A stretch of DNA of 64,000 bases from Eonycteris spelaea (lineage: Eukaryota > Chordata > Mammalia > Chiroptera > Pteropodidae), in the NCBI GenBank assembly GCA_003508835.1, contig PUFA01000072.1, positions 1,736,001 to 1,800,000 of the forward strand, written 5' to 3'. Under the pieces are notes generated by a model, which worked only from the letters and a program-made list of their open reading frames with translations, was not told the origin of the DNA and did not search any database. This document shows positions 15,426-32,733 of the stretch, one piece after another (within the stretch, counting starts at the first letter, position 1; the number at the start of each line of letters is the position of its first letter). Made by a program: the position numbers and the translations under genes.

Positions 15426-15754
15426 AATGATCTAAAAGAAAGAGAATGCAGACCCAACAGGAAAGTTCAGTCTCTTTATAACCTAATCTTGGAAATGTAT
15501 ATTATTACTTCTCCCCTATGCTGTTGGCCACTCAGACCAGTCCTGCCGAAATGTGGAAGGAGACTACACGGGATGTGAATATCACTAGAAGGCAGCCCTC
15601 TGGAGACCGGCCACCAATTGCATTTATAATTTTTTTTAACACTAAAAAATATGACACAAATATAACTGGGTCATATTATACAAGTGTTCATTGTATTATT
15701 CTCAATAACTTGTTGAATGCTTGTAATATTTTGTAATAAAAATATCTATCTTCC

Positions 15755-16045
15755 CTGGTTGCCCAATGGGAGGGGGATTGGGGAGCTGGGTGAAAAAGGT
15801 GAAGGCATTAAGAAGTACAAATTGGCAGTTACAAAATAGTCATGGGGGTGTAAAGCACAGCGTAGGGAATGTAGTCAAAATACTGAAATCACTCTGTATG
15901 GTGTCAGATGGGTCCTAGACTTACTGAGGGGATCACTTCTTAAGTCATATAAATATCTAACCACTATGTTATACACCTGAAACTAATACAGTATTGAATT
16001 TCAACTGTAATTAAAATAATATATAAATAAAAAATAAAAATATCT
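15755..16045 (+). mobile_element. L1 3' end, laurasiatherian type
   Basis: Contains 'gggagggggattggggagct', 'aagaagtacaaattggcagt', 'tgtatggtgtcagatgggtc' and 'atacacctgaaactaataca', ending A-rich. This 3' UTR is typical of laurasiatherian L1 elements. It is 5'-truncated. Confidence 0.8.
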
Positions 16046-16049
16046 TACC

Positions 16050-17475
16050 TTAAAAATGCTCACAGGAAGAGCATACCTCAAATAGTGATGACAAAGAGTC
16101 CTGACCACATTATCGAGAAACAGGCGTTCTCACAGAAGAACAAGAAGAAATGATCCTTGCGAATCAGGAAATTTAAAGAAGGGAGTAGACTAATATGAAA
16201 GAACAATAGGATGAATCAAAACAGGAGTTAACTAATAATAGTTCCTTTGCATTAAAATCCTCATTGAAAAGAGCCAAGGTGGAGTTGATACTACTAAACA
16301 TGAAATCAGGGATGTGATGTACAAATGTGAGAATGTCTCCTAGAATGAAAAGGAAAATGAGATAAAAATGAGGAGAGAGAAGGTAAAATACATAGAAGGC
16401 ATAATCAGATGATCAATGTTAAGAAAGTCACAATGGAATAGAAATTTGTGTCAAATTCATAAGTCATAAAAAGGTATGGGTATACAGATAAACATAGCTC
16501 AATATACTTGAAGCAAAATTGAGTCTTTATTCACTTGAAAATGGATGATTAGAAGTGCTCTCTACTAATGAGGAAGACCAATAAAACAAAAATGATGATT
16601 GTGTTATTATTCAACAAAGTTTGGAAAGTTCTCCTTAATGAAATAAAAAATTAAATATATATTGGAGAGGAAGAGGCAAAATATCATTATTTATAAAGTA
16701 TATGTTTTCTACTGGAAAACACAAGGGAATCAATTAAAAATAGTTTGAATATTTTTGGACATACACAAATTGGGATGTAAACAGGTAAATATGAATATAC
16801 ACATGAATCAGTAGCTTTTCTATACACCTACCAAAACCAGTTAGAAAATGTAAGGGAAAATGACCCTTTCTATATTATATTAAAAAATACAATATCCAGG
16901 AAATAAATTTAACAAGAAATGTTTAGTGCTTAAGAAAAAATAAAAATATTCTGACACAGGAAAAGAAGACTCAAAGAAATGTAGAGATATCTCATTTTCA
17001 TGGATAGAAAGACAGTACAGAAAAGCTGTCAATTCCTTTCTAAATTCATCTATGTATTTAAGGAAAATTTTTAAAAATCCTACAGGATTTTAAAATTTAG
17101 CAGAGTAATTCTATAATTCACGTTGGGAAAAAACATTGTAATAGCCTAAATAAGTTTTGGAAAGAAAGATACATTATAACACCATGACAGTTATAACAAT
17201 GCTTCACTGTGGCCATACAGGCATGTGAAGGAACAGACGGAGTAACAGATCAGAGTAGAAAGTCTAGAAATAGAACCTACATTTACTATAAGTTAACACT
17301 CTGTGTTAAAGGTTGCATCTCGACTTTGGGAAAGGATGGATTTACTTGCCAATGGGATTAGACAACTTCCTAGTTATTTGAGAAAAAAAATAAAATTAGA
17401 TTCTTACCTCATACTACATACCAAAATAAATCTCAGATGGAATCATGATTTAACTATAAGCACTAGAAAAATATA

Positions 17476-17515
<40 letters not shown>

Positions 17516-18440
17516 AATTTTAAAATTTGAGTTGGTGAAAGTCTTTCGAAGCATGACAAAAGCCACCAGGGACATTGTTAATTAAACAATGGATTGCACT
17601 ATACAAAATTTAAAAGTTCTATGCTCAAAAAGTCACTAAGAAGTTAAAAATCAAGCAAAATTCTGTAAGAAAATATTTGTAATATATATATAAGGACAAA
17701 GGGTTAAAATTCTTAGGCTATAAATAGTTCTTAAAGTCATAAAGGAAAATAAGAACATCCTTATAAATAAACAAGGAATATGAACAGGAAATTAACAAAA
17801 GAAAGCCAAATGGCCAATAAATCTATGAAAAAGTATACAATATCACCAGCGATCAAAGAAACATAAGCTAAAACAAAGAAAAATCTTTAAAAAAAAACTC
17901 TTTAAAACAGCATGGATATCAAATAATGATGATTTGCTATCTCAATGTGGAGAAACAGGCATTATTGCATGCCTGTGCCAATAACTGGTCTGCGTAAACT
18001 GACAAAGCATATCTGGGGGACAATTCAGAAGTCTGTAGCAAAAATATTGAAATTACCATATCCTTTGATTCAGCAATTCAATGTCTAGGAATTCAATCTT
18101 AAAAAAAATTGATGATGGAACCCTATACTTATTGAAATGGAAAATGTTGACATATTAAAAATTTAGAAACCATGTCATAAAATATGTATGGACCATGATC
18201 CACTTTTATATAAAGGAATTAAGTCATGTATTTACATGTACATATATGTGTAGAAAAAAGTCTGGGAATGCATACATCAAAAACTTATAGTAATCGTTGC
18301 AAGACAATAGGATTATATTTGATTTTTTCCTTTTTTTATCTGTAATATCTGATTATTCTTGAATGAATATGCATTACTTATATAAATGTAGGCTTTTATA
18401 AAGGGATGAAAAGTGTCACCAAAAAACCCCAACAGATTTT
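16050..18440 (+). mobile_element. Ancient L1 (ORF2 3' part and 3' UTR), decayed
   Basis: A-rich plus strand with recognisable ORF2 C-terminal nucleotide wording (e.g. 'ccaaaataaatctcagatgg' near 17420, 'gggttaaaattcttaggcta' near 17700), then an L1M-like 3' UTR from about 17930. There is no open frame left. A TA microsatellite interrupts it at 17478-17508. Confidence 0.65.
17478..17508. repeat. (TA)n microsatellite
   Basis: About 15 TA units inside the old L1. Confidence 0.9.
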
Positions 18441-18479
18441 AACTATATAAACTAGTAACATTTCTTATTTATGATGTCA

Positions 18480-18770
18480 GAAATTCATAGGTCAAGCTCT
18501 ACAAAACTTCAATGCTGCAGATCCCCCCAGCTCTAAGTACTCTTTCTGGTCACTACCTGCTTCCAAGGATAACGATATCCTAACTTTGAACTTCATAGAT
18601 TAGTTTTGCCTGTTTGTAAACCTTACAGAAATAAAATTATATAGTAGACAGTCTTTTGCATTGGGCTTTTTTTACTCAATATCATCTTTATGAGATTCAT
18701 CTATGTTTCACTTGTGTAACTGTAGCTCTTTATGTTTATTCCTATATTAGTAATGAATATGGTTCATGAT
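18480..18770 (+). repeat. Old L1 3' fragment
   Basis: 'ggtcactacctgcttccaag', 'catagattagttttgcctgt' and 'atgagattcatctatgtttc' are standard L1M 3' wording. Confidence 0.55.
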
Positions 18771-18960
18771 TTTTCCCCCAGGAGAAATTTGGCAATGTCT
18801 GGAGACAGTTTAGGTTGTCACAACTGGAGGTGCAGGGTGCCATTGGTAACCAGTGGATAAGGCCGGGGATAGCGGTCAACATTTATGATATACAACGAAG
18901 AAACTATCTGCCGCAAATGTCAATAGTGCTGAGTCTGAGGAACCTGGCTCTATAGTATTC
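18770..18960 (+). mobile_element. MER5A-like hAT-Charlie relic
   Basis: 'atttggcaatgtctggagac', 'gttgtcacaactggaggtgc' and 'gtcaatagtgctgagtctga' follow the MER5A consensus order. Confidence 0.8.
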
Positions 18961-19019
18961 CACTACGTCATGCTGTAGCCATTCCTCTGCTGATGGGGTC
19001 ACAATAGCAAAAACTGAGA

Positions 19020-19445
19020 ATGTGTGAACAGAAGATGTTCACAAATTAGGATTTGTCTAAAATGAGAACATGTTATGCAGTTATGAGAGTTCACATTTAC
19101 GAAAAGTTTGTAATACTATTTTAACAATTTTAATTAAATAAAAGCTGGATGCAAAACTGTCTACACAAAACGTAAAATGGGGAAGCACAGTTGTCGTGGT
19201 GTTATGTGAACAACACAGGATCCCAAATCGTGCGGACGCTCTGACCACGCACCTGTGTAAAAATGATACCTAAGGAAGCACCTGGAAGGAAGAGGCTGGG
19301 AATGTGGCAGTGATTGCTGGTGGGGCTGGGGGGTGAGACAAGGCCCACATTGTGTAGTCACTGTGTGTATACTTTTCTCATTTTCCAAGTTGTCCATTAC
19401 AGTAATGTAGAGTGATAGGAAAATAAAATAAAGAATTAAAAAGCA
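19020..19445 (+). repeat. Probable old L1 3'-end fragment
   Basis: Pattern 'gttatgcagttatgagagtt', 'taaaagctggatgcaaaact', 'tatacttttctcattttcc' plus an A-rich end fits ancient L1 3' UTRs. Assignment is from memory of consensus style. Confidence 0.4.
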
Positions 19446-20079
19446 GCTACTCAGAACCACTCAGGGGCTCACCGTCATTTGTGGGGCGGTCCGTCTACAG
19501 GGCGCTGAGGCGCTCCAGCACCTTCTCGCCTTGGGAAGCCTTCCTCAGCGCTCTGCCTGGGTAGATGCACAGGCTCTCTTGGACGTCAATGACTGCGTGA
19601 CCCTCCTTGGTTTATCTGGTCAACCCCAATCATTCTTCAAACCAGAATTCCTGTGTTGTCTCCAGCAACCTTTGCTTGGCCTCCACTTCCTGTTGACCAC
19701 TCCTAACAGGTAGAGAGCTTTCGCATACTGCACTTAACACTATACTTGAATGTTCCTTCTCACAGTGGTCTATGAGCCACTTAAGGGGAAGACTTATGTC
19801 CTAACATCCCAGGACCTGGCCCAGTGCCTGCGGGAGTAAACCTAGGCGCTGTCTGTGAAAGTCTGAGGATTTGGGGAGACCCTGGTCCCAATCAAGATGG
19901 TCCTGAAACAGAACCAGAATGTGACACTAATTTACCTAATGGGAACCAAAGCAATTCTGTTGTACTCTTTTTGAAGAATGATGATGACTGGTATTTCTGG
20001 CTTCTAAAACAAGGCCTGGCCCACAGTATTTCAACACCAATGGTGGACTGCAATTCAATTCTGGCTCTAACCACCTGGA

Positions 20080-20665
20080 GTTGATGCAGGTCCACCCCAA
20101 CCTGCCCTCATTTCAGACCAACTGGCTACAAATCTGCAGGGTTCTCACAATCCCCCTCAGGTTCAATAGTTGTCCTAGAATTCAGGAAACGTGCTATACT
20201 TATGTTTACAGTTTTATTATAAAGGATAGAAATTAGGACTAGCCAAATGAAGGCACAGGTAGGGTGGGATCTGGGAGGGCCCAAGCACATCACCCTCCTA
20301 ACACATCGATATGTTCACCAGCCGGGAAGCACCACTGAGTTTTCACTGGGGTTTCTAGAAGAAGGCCTGATGCATTCCATCACTGGCCACCTGAGTGAAA
20401 GCATCTCCACCCAGGAGGTCTGGTTGGCTTAAAGTCTTGGTTCTCTAATCCCATAGTTGGTCTTTCTGGAGACCAGCTCCTGCCCTGAAGTTAGCCAAGG
20501 GCCCTCCAAAGAGTCACCTATTAGCATAAACTCAGGTGTGATCCAGGAAGCTCATGAATAACAAAGCCATTTCTATTACTTGGGAAATTCCAAGAGTTTT
20601 AGGAGAGGCCATGCTAGGATATTGGCACAAATTCTTTCTTATACAACACATAGTAGATGCTCAAC
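20080..20665 (-). mobile_element. LTR retrotransposon relic (ERVL-like LTR), reversed
   Basis: 'gtttacagttttattataaa', 'tgttcaccagccgggaagc', 'tctggagaccagctcctgcc', 'attagcataaactcaggtgt' and 'gggaaattccaagagttttag' occur in the order of a common mammalian LTR in reverse. No coding part. Family name uncertain. Confidence 0.5.
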
Positions 20666-20669
20666 AAAT

Positions 20670-22902
20670 ATTTACTAAGCAGATAGACTCACTCAAAATA
20701 TGAGAAATTGGCAGGGAAGAGGAAGGCTGTTAGACTCTTAGATTCTGCCACCTGATACGTGTACATATCTATTGTGGAGAGGGACACATTAGGCTAGGAG
20801 AAACCAATACCGTTACACATTCCAATCACATGACGAACTCCCGGCGCTCTGGTTTACGTTACCAAGCACCACGATGATCATTTGGCTTCCCACGTGACTC
20901 GTTTATAGACAGAGAATGCTAGCCAGGCTGACACGAGCAGGGCCAAGTTCTGCCCGAGTCAATTTCTTGTTGTAAATGAATAGAGTGGTACCCTGGCTTA
21001 CACAGGTCCGTCTCTGAGCCCTTCGTGCCTTCCGCCGTCTGTGTGGTTTCTGAATCTGCAAACCGGTGGCTGCCTGAGACCCAGCCCTGGACTCTGACGA
21101 GTTCTTTCAGGCTGGTGCCACCCTGAGAGCCTCTAAGAGCCCGTGGGAGCCACCCAGCCGGATCTCTGCCTCTACATTTCAGGGTGTGGGCTCCAGGGCA
21201 TTCACAACATTCCAGCGACAGAAGAGTTTCGGGAACACCTCACATTGGATCTGGGTGACTTAAACATAATCTCAGACAGGTATGTCTGAGATGTGGTTGT
21301 AACTGAGAAAGCTTAAGCCTAATTAATTTTATTCCACCTGACTTAAAGAAAGCATGTGAAAAAAGGGGATCTGAGGACATCTACAAACTGGTCTCCAAAA
21401 GCATGAATTTCACAGTATTTGTCTGGTCCTGGCCGGAGGCCGGACGTGCTGACTCTGGTGTACGTAAGCCTTGCAGTGACTGGAGAGATTTATTTTATTT
21501 TTTGGAGGAAATAGAGAATTTGCTCTTCTAAAACCTGAATGAGGACGATTAGTCCACCTTCAGCTTCAATTCAATCTAGTGCTTAACAGGCAACCTTCTG
21601 AATTAGACCTCTGAATCATCTTTACTCTATCATCTCTGTTGCGTATTAATAAATGACATTCTGATTTATATGTCTGCTTTTTAGGAGTTTGGTGAACGTG
21701 AGTTGGTCCCACAAATCGGCTCCATTGCCAAAACTGATATCAAGCTGAGGACAGTTGAAGACCAGCTGTAGAACATGATGACGCCCTCCCAACACGTTGT
21801 CAGCCTGTGTGTGTGACTAGACAGCCAGCTCTTCTCTAAATGAACACATTTACCTCACTGTATCCCTCAAAACACAGCACACCGAATTCAGGAACCTGTT
21901 CTACGGTATCCCCAAATGATGTTCTCTTTGGATGGCCCAAATGGCCAGGAGATCATTGTCACAACCCTTCAAAGCCATCTGCTTTCTTGGAGATCTTGGC
22001 TGTTAGAATATTCTTTCTAAAATTGCAATTAAACCTGTCACTTCATAACTTCTAAAACAACTTGAACGTGATGGAGTCCAGTCCCCTTACCACCCCATTG
22101 TTTTCCTTCCAGCTTTGCAGTGTCTTTCTTAAAAACATGACCCAGAATCCAGTCAGTCCACTAGCACTATTATTTTTGAGCCATAAGATATGAGTGCAGC
22201 AAAAGTTGTTATTTCTTTTAGCAGCTGCATCTCACTGTTGGCTCAGATGCTTCAGACGCTTTCACTCAATGCATTTCCCCTTCCTTTTGGATTTGAAGCG
22301 GTTGAAATGAGATACATGCCAGGAAGGCTGTACGTTTCCTATGCTGGGCTTATTTTCCCTTTGGTCAGTGCTGTTTCTGTCCACTCTGAGGGAAAGGGTC
22401 CTGAGCTCAGGACCAATATACACAGCCATTTCAAGAAGTCATACCTAAGCAGTGAATGAGAATGAGTTTTTCTTAGAAAGAAAAAAAAAAATCCAGCTTT
22501 CTTGAGGAAACGAGCCATCGCACGAGAGCTGGGAAGGTGTCTCACTCCTCTTTGCCCCCGAGGATCTACTAATTTGCCTGTTTACTGTAGGCTTCATCTA
22601 GAAAAATCTTGCTCTCACTCACTCTCCTGCACGGTCTCTCAGCCCCGAACACCCATAGTCTCTCCACTTGCCACCCCGCCCTCTCCTCCCACAGCCCAGG
22701 ACGCGAACCCACAGGGCTTTAAAGTTTAGGATTTGATGTTACCAATACCCACAGGACACACATTCGCGGGGACAGCTTTGGGAGGCCATGTGCTTGTCCC
22801 CCCTTAGAAGTGGGAGCCATCTCCGCGGCTGGGTGTTGTTCCAATGGTCTGTCCAGTGAGTGAGTCCCGTTTCCCCACAGGCTGCCCCTCATTAGCATGA
22901 AC
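20670..22902. other. Upstream region of C17orf58, no gene recognised
   Basis: Open frames here are short and have no known domain. Part may be C17orf58 promoter-proximal DNA; CpG content rises after about 22500. Confidence 0.3.
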
Positions 22903-22932
22903 GGGGGTGGGGGTGCGGAGAGGGGTGGGGGG
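22903..22932 (+). promoter_or_regulatory. Potential G-quadruplex upstream of C17orf58
   Basis: Five G-runs of four or more (ggggg, ggggg, gggg, gggggg with short loops) lie 60-90 bp upstream of the start codon at 22991. Promoter G4s are common in CpG-rich mammalian promoters; folding is inferred. Confidence 0.5.
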
Positions 22933-22966
22933 AGAGAAGGAGCAAAAAGCCCAGGCTCAGTGTTAG

Positions 22967-27022
<4,056 letters not shown>

Positions 27023-30000
27023 ATCATACCATCCTGGCATTTCTGGATCATAAAAGACTTGGAATTTAGCGACAAGACAGGAAAGGTTTATCTTCCTGTA
27101 ATGGCTCTTTTGTGAACTAGTTGCATTGTTCCAACTCGAATCTTCAAGTTACCACTTAATTACAAAATGCTTTTTAAATGGCATGCTTCTGAGCCCTGTG
27201 GCAGTTATTCAACTATAGTGACAGGGCACACACTAACTGACCTGTCTAGTTAACAGATCACTACTTCATGTTGTTTATTTTTAATTATTTTAATTTAAAT
27301 ACATTCTTCAGTAGAAATAGTTCACAAAAAACATTTCCTTGATTTTATATACAATATTGAATAGTTTATATCATGTATCAAACCAGATTTTATACCCAAA
27401 TCAACACATTTTTAATTCTGTACATAACAGTAAGTGCACTAGTCAGATATGTATGGAAATGTTATATAGATCAAACATTAGGGTCAGAGCCCAAGACAAG
27501 TTATAAAGTTTTACACTTAAAGAATACTAAAGGGCTTAATTCAAGCAAAATATTTTTTAAACAGGTGTTTCTGATGCACCGAAATGTAAGATATAGTTTA
27601 TTTTCACGCCTCCCTGCTCCTAAAAATATATGTTTTGTGCTGAATTGGCAGCTCTCCCGACACTAAACATATTCTCGGTGTATCTTATGTCATTTTTCTA
27701 TTAAGACCAAGTATCATGTTTGTGTTTGTAAAGCAGTAAATCTTACCTTGAAATCAGATCTTGGATGCACCTGGTTTTTTTTTAGCCTCACTGAGCTCCA
27801 GAGGTTTTGGGAAAAAACCTTTCTCAAACTTACTCCAAAACTCTGGGACCAATGGTCAATGACAGTTTGCAAGCATGTGAATGTCAAACATTTTCTAGTT
27901 GATTAGAAAAAGTTTTAATCACTAGCTGAATCTAATATTGATTTTATATGAGTCCACAAAGATATTAACAGTATTTTTTCAGAAGAGCAAGCTGTACTTA
28001 AGTTCTTTTGAAACACTGTGAGTGGACATTGATGATCCATGGTTGAAGATTACTACCTCAAGATAAAAAGGAACTGCACTGAAGAGAGAAAACAGCCAAC
28101 TTGGTCTTAAAGCAGATGCACTTGGGGAAGTGTCTTTAGTCTGTAATGGCACCATCTTTAATGGCCATACAGAAGCACTGAATATACCTTTAGGACACCA
28201 GGACAGGACACTAGAGATGATTTCTTGGGAAGCAAGTAGCAATAGCCTAAGACATGACATGAGATTGTGATGGGAGATACGGTTACCTTATTTGTCCCAG
28301 ACTTGGGGCAAAGAGGTAAAAATTGAGAGGTCTGACTATTCTGTGGTTAAAGCATTCCTGAGGGAACTTTAGAGAATTTTCCAAAAATGAGTCTTGCCCA
28401 AACTTATTAAAAATCATACTAGAATTGCTTCTTGGGCATCAACTGCACTATTAACACAAACTATTGGCAGTATGTAGCAAACGAAGAGCTTCTAGACTAG
28501 TTTTTTATTTTTAAAGATAAAAATTACTTCTGATGTAAGTACCACCAGTCACAAAAATCAAAGCTGAATTTTTGAATGTCACAAAGCTAAGTGGTGATCT
28601 TGAGTAACATGGTGAGGAAAATAAAATGGCCAAATCGATAAATTACTGGTTGGTCAGATGTTTGAACATAGTTTAAATAGCTCTGGTTTAAAAGGGGGGA
28701 AAAATCACTTTTATATATCCTGAGGGTTAGGGTTTAATTAGACCGATTTAGTAACAATCAAATTTCTAACAGGTTTTGGAAAATGCACAAAATGTGCCCA
28801 AACTCTGTGATCTGTGTGCTCCTTGGCCATACAGTTAGCATGTACACTGGCAAAGCAGCAGGCCAGCTTTTTAGAAACTTTGTAAAATTAAGGCCATCAT
28901 TCAAGACCAGATTTGCAACAGAAGTCCAGTGAGGCACTCAGGAGCCAGAGCAGTGGTAGGCTTGGGGACGTGCACAGGAGGCAGTGCCTGGGGCTCTAGG
29001 TGAGCAAGAGAGGAGGAACCTCCTTTTCAATATTCGTACATTGGATATAATCTTGAATTTTATGAGAAATTTTTATTAGCAAATTCATTGTAGTTCCTAA
29101 CTCTTTTGTCCTGTTGATATTTTAGCACATGGATTTGTGCTCCAAAGGAATCTGTGCACACCTGATAATAGTCCCTCATAAGTAGACTAACTCATTAGTG
29201 ACCCTCCTTTGGATTAAGCTGCTAGAATTCCAGGGGAAAAAAGTACTTGTTTTTCTTTTGGTAGGGAAAGGTCTATAAAACACATACTTTTTTTTGGTAC
29301 TACCTTTTTACTGTCTTTTAAAAATATCATTTAGCCTCATTTATTTCTCTAAAAATCATTTTTAAGGTTGATCACACACACACACATGCACACACCCCTA
29401 AAAAACTGACCTAACACCTATAATGCACCACCTCAATTTCAGGATCGGGATCATCATTTAAAAAATATAGCTTATTTCTTCAGTTGAGTTTGGTCCAAAT
29501 TGGATCAAGTGGGATGTGTGCTCTTTTAAAAAATGTCTTTTTGGTATCTTATTCTAAGTACCTGGAAGTACTTCTGAATATTTCAAATTATTAAAAAATA
29601 ATTCTCAGTGGGTTCTGCCCCAACCCCTTCCTGGTACTTATTTAGCATCATGAGATACCACCATTCTCAGTTTCAGAACTAGAAAGCTGAGACTCAGGGG
29701 TAAGTGGCCTCAGCCATGAAAAGGGTGAGTACCACAGTAATCACAGCACTGTCCAGCTCTGTCTGTAAGTGTGCAGATTTAAAAGGTCACCGAGCTGGCT
29801 CTTGAATATCAGAAATATACAAAAGTGCAGGGATTTTTCCTACCAGAAATGAACAGAAATAGGGAAATAACTTTTATTTGCAGTTTCTAGGAAGGTAGAT
29901 TACAAACAGCAGCAAATATGTGTCTCAAAGTAACGCTCCAGGCCATTTGAAATATACAAAATGGTTTTACTTTAGAAAATCTCTCTAAAAGTTCACGGTT

Positions 30001-31818
30001 TTTTTTTTTTAACCTACTGCAGGACATTAACTGAAATACAAGTCCTGCTGAAATTGGATAGGTAAAAAAAGCTTTACAAATATTATGAAAATACTTATTA
30101 TGAAATAGTTCTGGGGATTATGAATTTGGCAGATGAAACCTAAGCATCAAAAATACCTTTAGCCAAGGAAATCTACTGATGCAAATAGATTTACAAGTCT
30201 GGAGACTGGGTAGAAAAATCCTAACTGTATCACAAATGCGTATTCTACTACGTGGACTCCCGAAAGCAGAATAGCTGTACTAACATGTATTTTATTGAAC
30301 AGCAGAAGCTTGTCAAAGAATACTCATAGAAAAGCAGCTTTTGAAACTCCTTATGTGTTATAAGAATGTATGTTTTTCAAAACTTAACTTTTGGAAGACT
30401 AAAGCTCTGTAGTTGCTAAAACTATAACATGTCTTAAGTATTTATATGGTGATAGAAATTGCAAAATGCTTTTTAATATTAAATACACACATGAATTTAA
30501 CACCTTCGCGTCAGAGGATTCCCATAAAATTTATCTTTTGTGTACAATTTGGCAATGCCAACAGCTACAGAAAATATATATCAACCAACCAACCACTGTT
30601 TCATTAGAAACTGCACCAAATCCAATGTCCAAAACATTATTTTATTTTTCTAGGATGAAATGTCCTATAACGTACAAAAAGAATAGCTGTTTAGAATTTG
30701 CCACAATCTGTTAAAAACATAGCAATCTATTGCCTACAGGTAGGAAAGTTCTTGCCGCAACAAGTTTGAAATGATTAAGCCCATATATATCTATATATAT
30801 ATGAATAAATAGTACAGAAATATTGTGATGTGATGAGATGCAGAATAATTTTATAATTCATTAAAAGGTAGGATTCTTGCATCAGCACAGTGCATACAAT
30901 TTGTAACATTTTTCAAAAAGTAAAAGGACAAAATAACCTATATTTGACTACTTCCATGTTAATATTTTAAGCAAAAACTGTTTCCATGTTTCTGTATTGA
31001 GCAACTAGTCTCTTTAGTTTGTAAGCATAGATTTAAGTGACATTTTTATGTACAAAAAGGAATGGGCTTCATTAGGTAAAATTAACCCAGAATAACCTGT
31101 ACACCTGAGCCTGTAATAAGAAAGAACTGGGAACTGTAAGCAACATCTTTCTTTTAAGAAACTATGGTCTGGGAAAGGTTTTGCATAGCAGGGTGATATT
31201 AATCAGAAGGAAACTTTTTAAAAAAATAATAAATTCCAGAACTTGGCAGGACAAAGCTAACATGAATTAGTGTAAAATTTTTGCAAAGCTGCATAAACCA
31301 ACCATGGCAGATCTTCTAGAAGCTATTACTACAATGCCGTGTGCTACAAGTGGAAGGTTAGAACACTGAAGGAAAACATGCAAGACACACCTTCCTCTGT
31401 CGTTTCCATCTTCCTACTGCTTACACTTCTCCTTACGTGGGAAAATAACTCAAACGACTCAGCCAACAAAAAGTATGAAAAGATGATGTCATCTAAAAAA
31501 ATGCCCTTCGTAAAATATTAGCTGTCTGTAACTTTAACATACAGATGAAGGCAACGTGCATTCTGTCACGTTGCCTTTTTTATTAGTACAATCAACTGAC
31601 GCAACAGGACTAGCACCCCTGGAGATTTTTTCTTTGACGTGATGACAACGGACTGGGAATTACAAAACGGAGGGCCACTACCAGCCTGGACAAACCTAGG
31701 CCCGGTCAGATTCGTCTGCCTTTTGTTTACCTCGCAGCCCTCCCTTTCCCCTAAAGGCTCACAGATAATCATTAGCGCACATTCAAAGACACCATCTGCG
31801 GGAGAAAAATGATCTCCA
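27023..31818. other. C17orf58 3' UTR and convergent intergenic DNA
   Basis: No coding region is recognised. The proximal part should be C17orf58 3' UTR; its polyadenylation site cannot be fixed because several AATAAA/ATTAAA-type signals occur. A MIR-like piece (agaaagctgagactcaggggt) is near 29680. Confidence 0.4.
31548..31577. other. Perfect 11-bp stem-loop followed by T-run
   Basis: AAGGCAACGTG and CACGTTGCCTT are exact reverse complements around an 8-nt loop; the 3' arm runs into TTTTTTATT. Located between the 3' ends of convergent C17orf58 and BPTF. Function unknown. Confidence 0.6.
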
Positions 31819-31824
31819 TTTATT
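31819..31824 (-). terminator. BPTF: Candidate BPTF polyadenylation signal
   Basis: AATAAA on the minus strand, about 0.87 kb past the ancestral BPTF stop. Other signals are possible; chosen only because it is a canonical hexamer at plausible distance. Confidence 0.25.
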
Positions 31825-32066
31825 TTGTTTCATATACATCCATAGTTGAATTTTAATACAAAAAGAAAAAAATTAGAATCTGACAAATGTTTACAAACAA
31901 GATACCTTCAAATAGATTTTACTCATTTTAGCCTGGTGCAGAGTAAATGACAAATTGTACTGTTATATTCAAGGCAACAGTCTGTAGTCCAGGACCACTT
32001 AGCCCAACCTTTATGCAAGCTTAATTTTTATCTACCATGAACAATAAACTCATTGTTGATTCCCAG

Positions 32067-32067
<1 letters not shown>

Positions 32068-32099
<32 letters not shown>
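32068..32099. repeat. (GT)n microsatellite
   Basis: About 16 GT units in the probable BPTF 3' UTR. Confidence 0.95.
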
Positions 32100-32100
<1 letters not shown>

Positions 32101-32697
32101 ACATGTGTACATAGCAGCTCCTTTCATAGAAAGAAAAGACATCTAGAGGTCGTCTTGTACTTTTACCTACAGGAATCATGATAAGATACAGAATGGATTA
32201 CATGTAACCGGGGCTGGATTTTATAAGAAAAAAATAATTAGCTGACAAATGAGGGCAGCAATAAAAAAGCGTCTTTTTTTTTTTTTTTGCAACAATAAAT
32301 AAATACAGTCAAAAGTTTTCTGTGAGACTCTAAACCAGCTTCTTCACTGAAGAGCAGACGTGGCATTTCCATGGAGTTACACTTGACCCCATATTATCTT
32401 TTTTTCTTGCTTTCTTTTTTCTTTTTTTTTTTTCAATAAACAAAGTTTTCCCGCTTCTGCCACAATAGTAAAACCATTTGATCTTGACAAGATAATGGTG
32501 TCGTTGACTTTGCTTTTCCCTTGTCCGTTGGACAAAATTGGTCAAGAATATAATTGGACTGTTATGACCAATAAAAACGAAGTTTAGGTCAAGTCTTGTC
32601 AGGATAACCTGACTAAAAACATCTGGCTCCTTAATTTAAAATAGTTCAGACAACCAGATTCTTGCTGTGTTTTATGTTTAGGTTAACACGCTGAACT

Positions 32698-32733
32698 TTA
32701 AGAAGCTGTAGACTGCAGTTTGTTGTTTAAGAC
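32698..32733 (-). CDS. BPTF: BPTF terminal exon, one base short
   Basis: After acceptor ttctgtag the frame reads S then TAA (32729-32727). The usual C-terminal tail NNKLQSTAS with stop at 32700-32698 is present one frame away. Either a real nine- to ten-residue truncation or, more likely, a missing base near 32728. Confidence 0.8.
   Translation of the reverse strand, partial: VLNNKLQSTAS

Noticed and set aside
13868..20665. Endogenous retrovirus with coding genes
   Set aside because: Only solo LTR-type sequence is seen; no gag, pol or env frame is recognisable.
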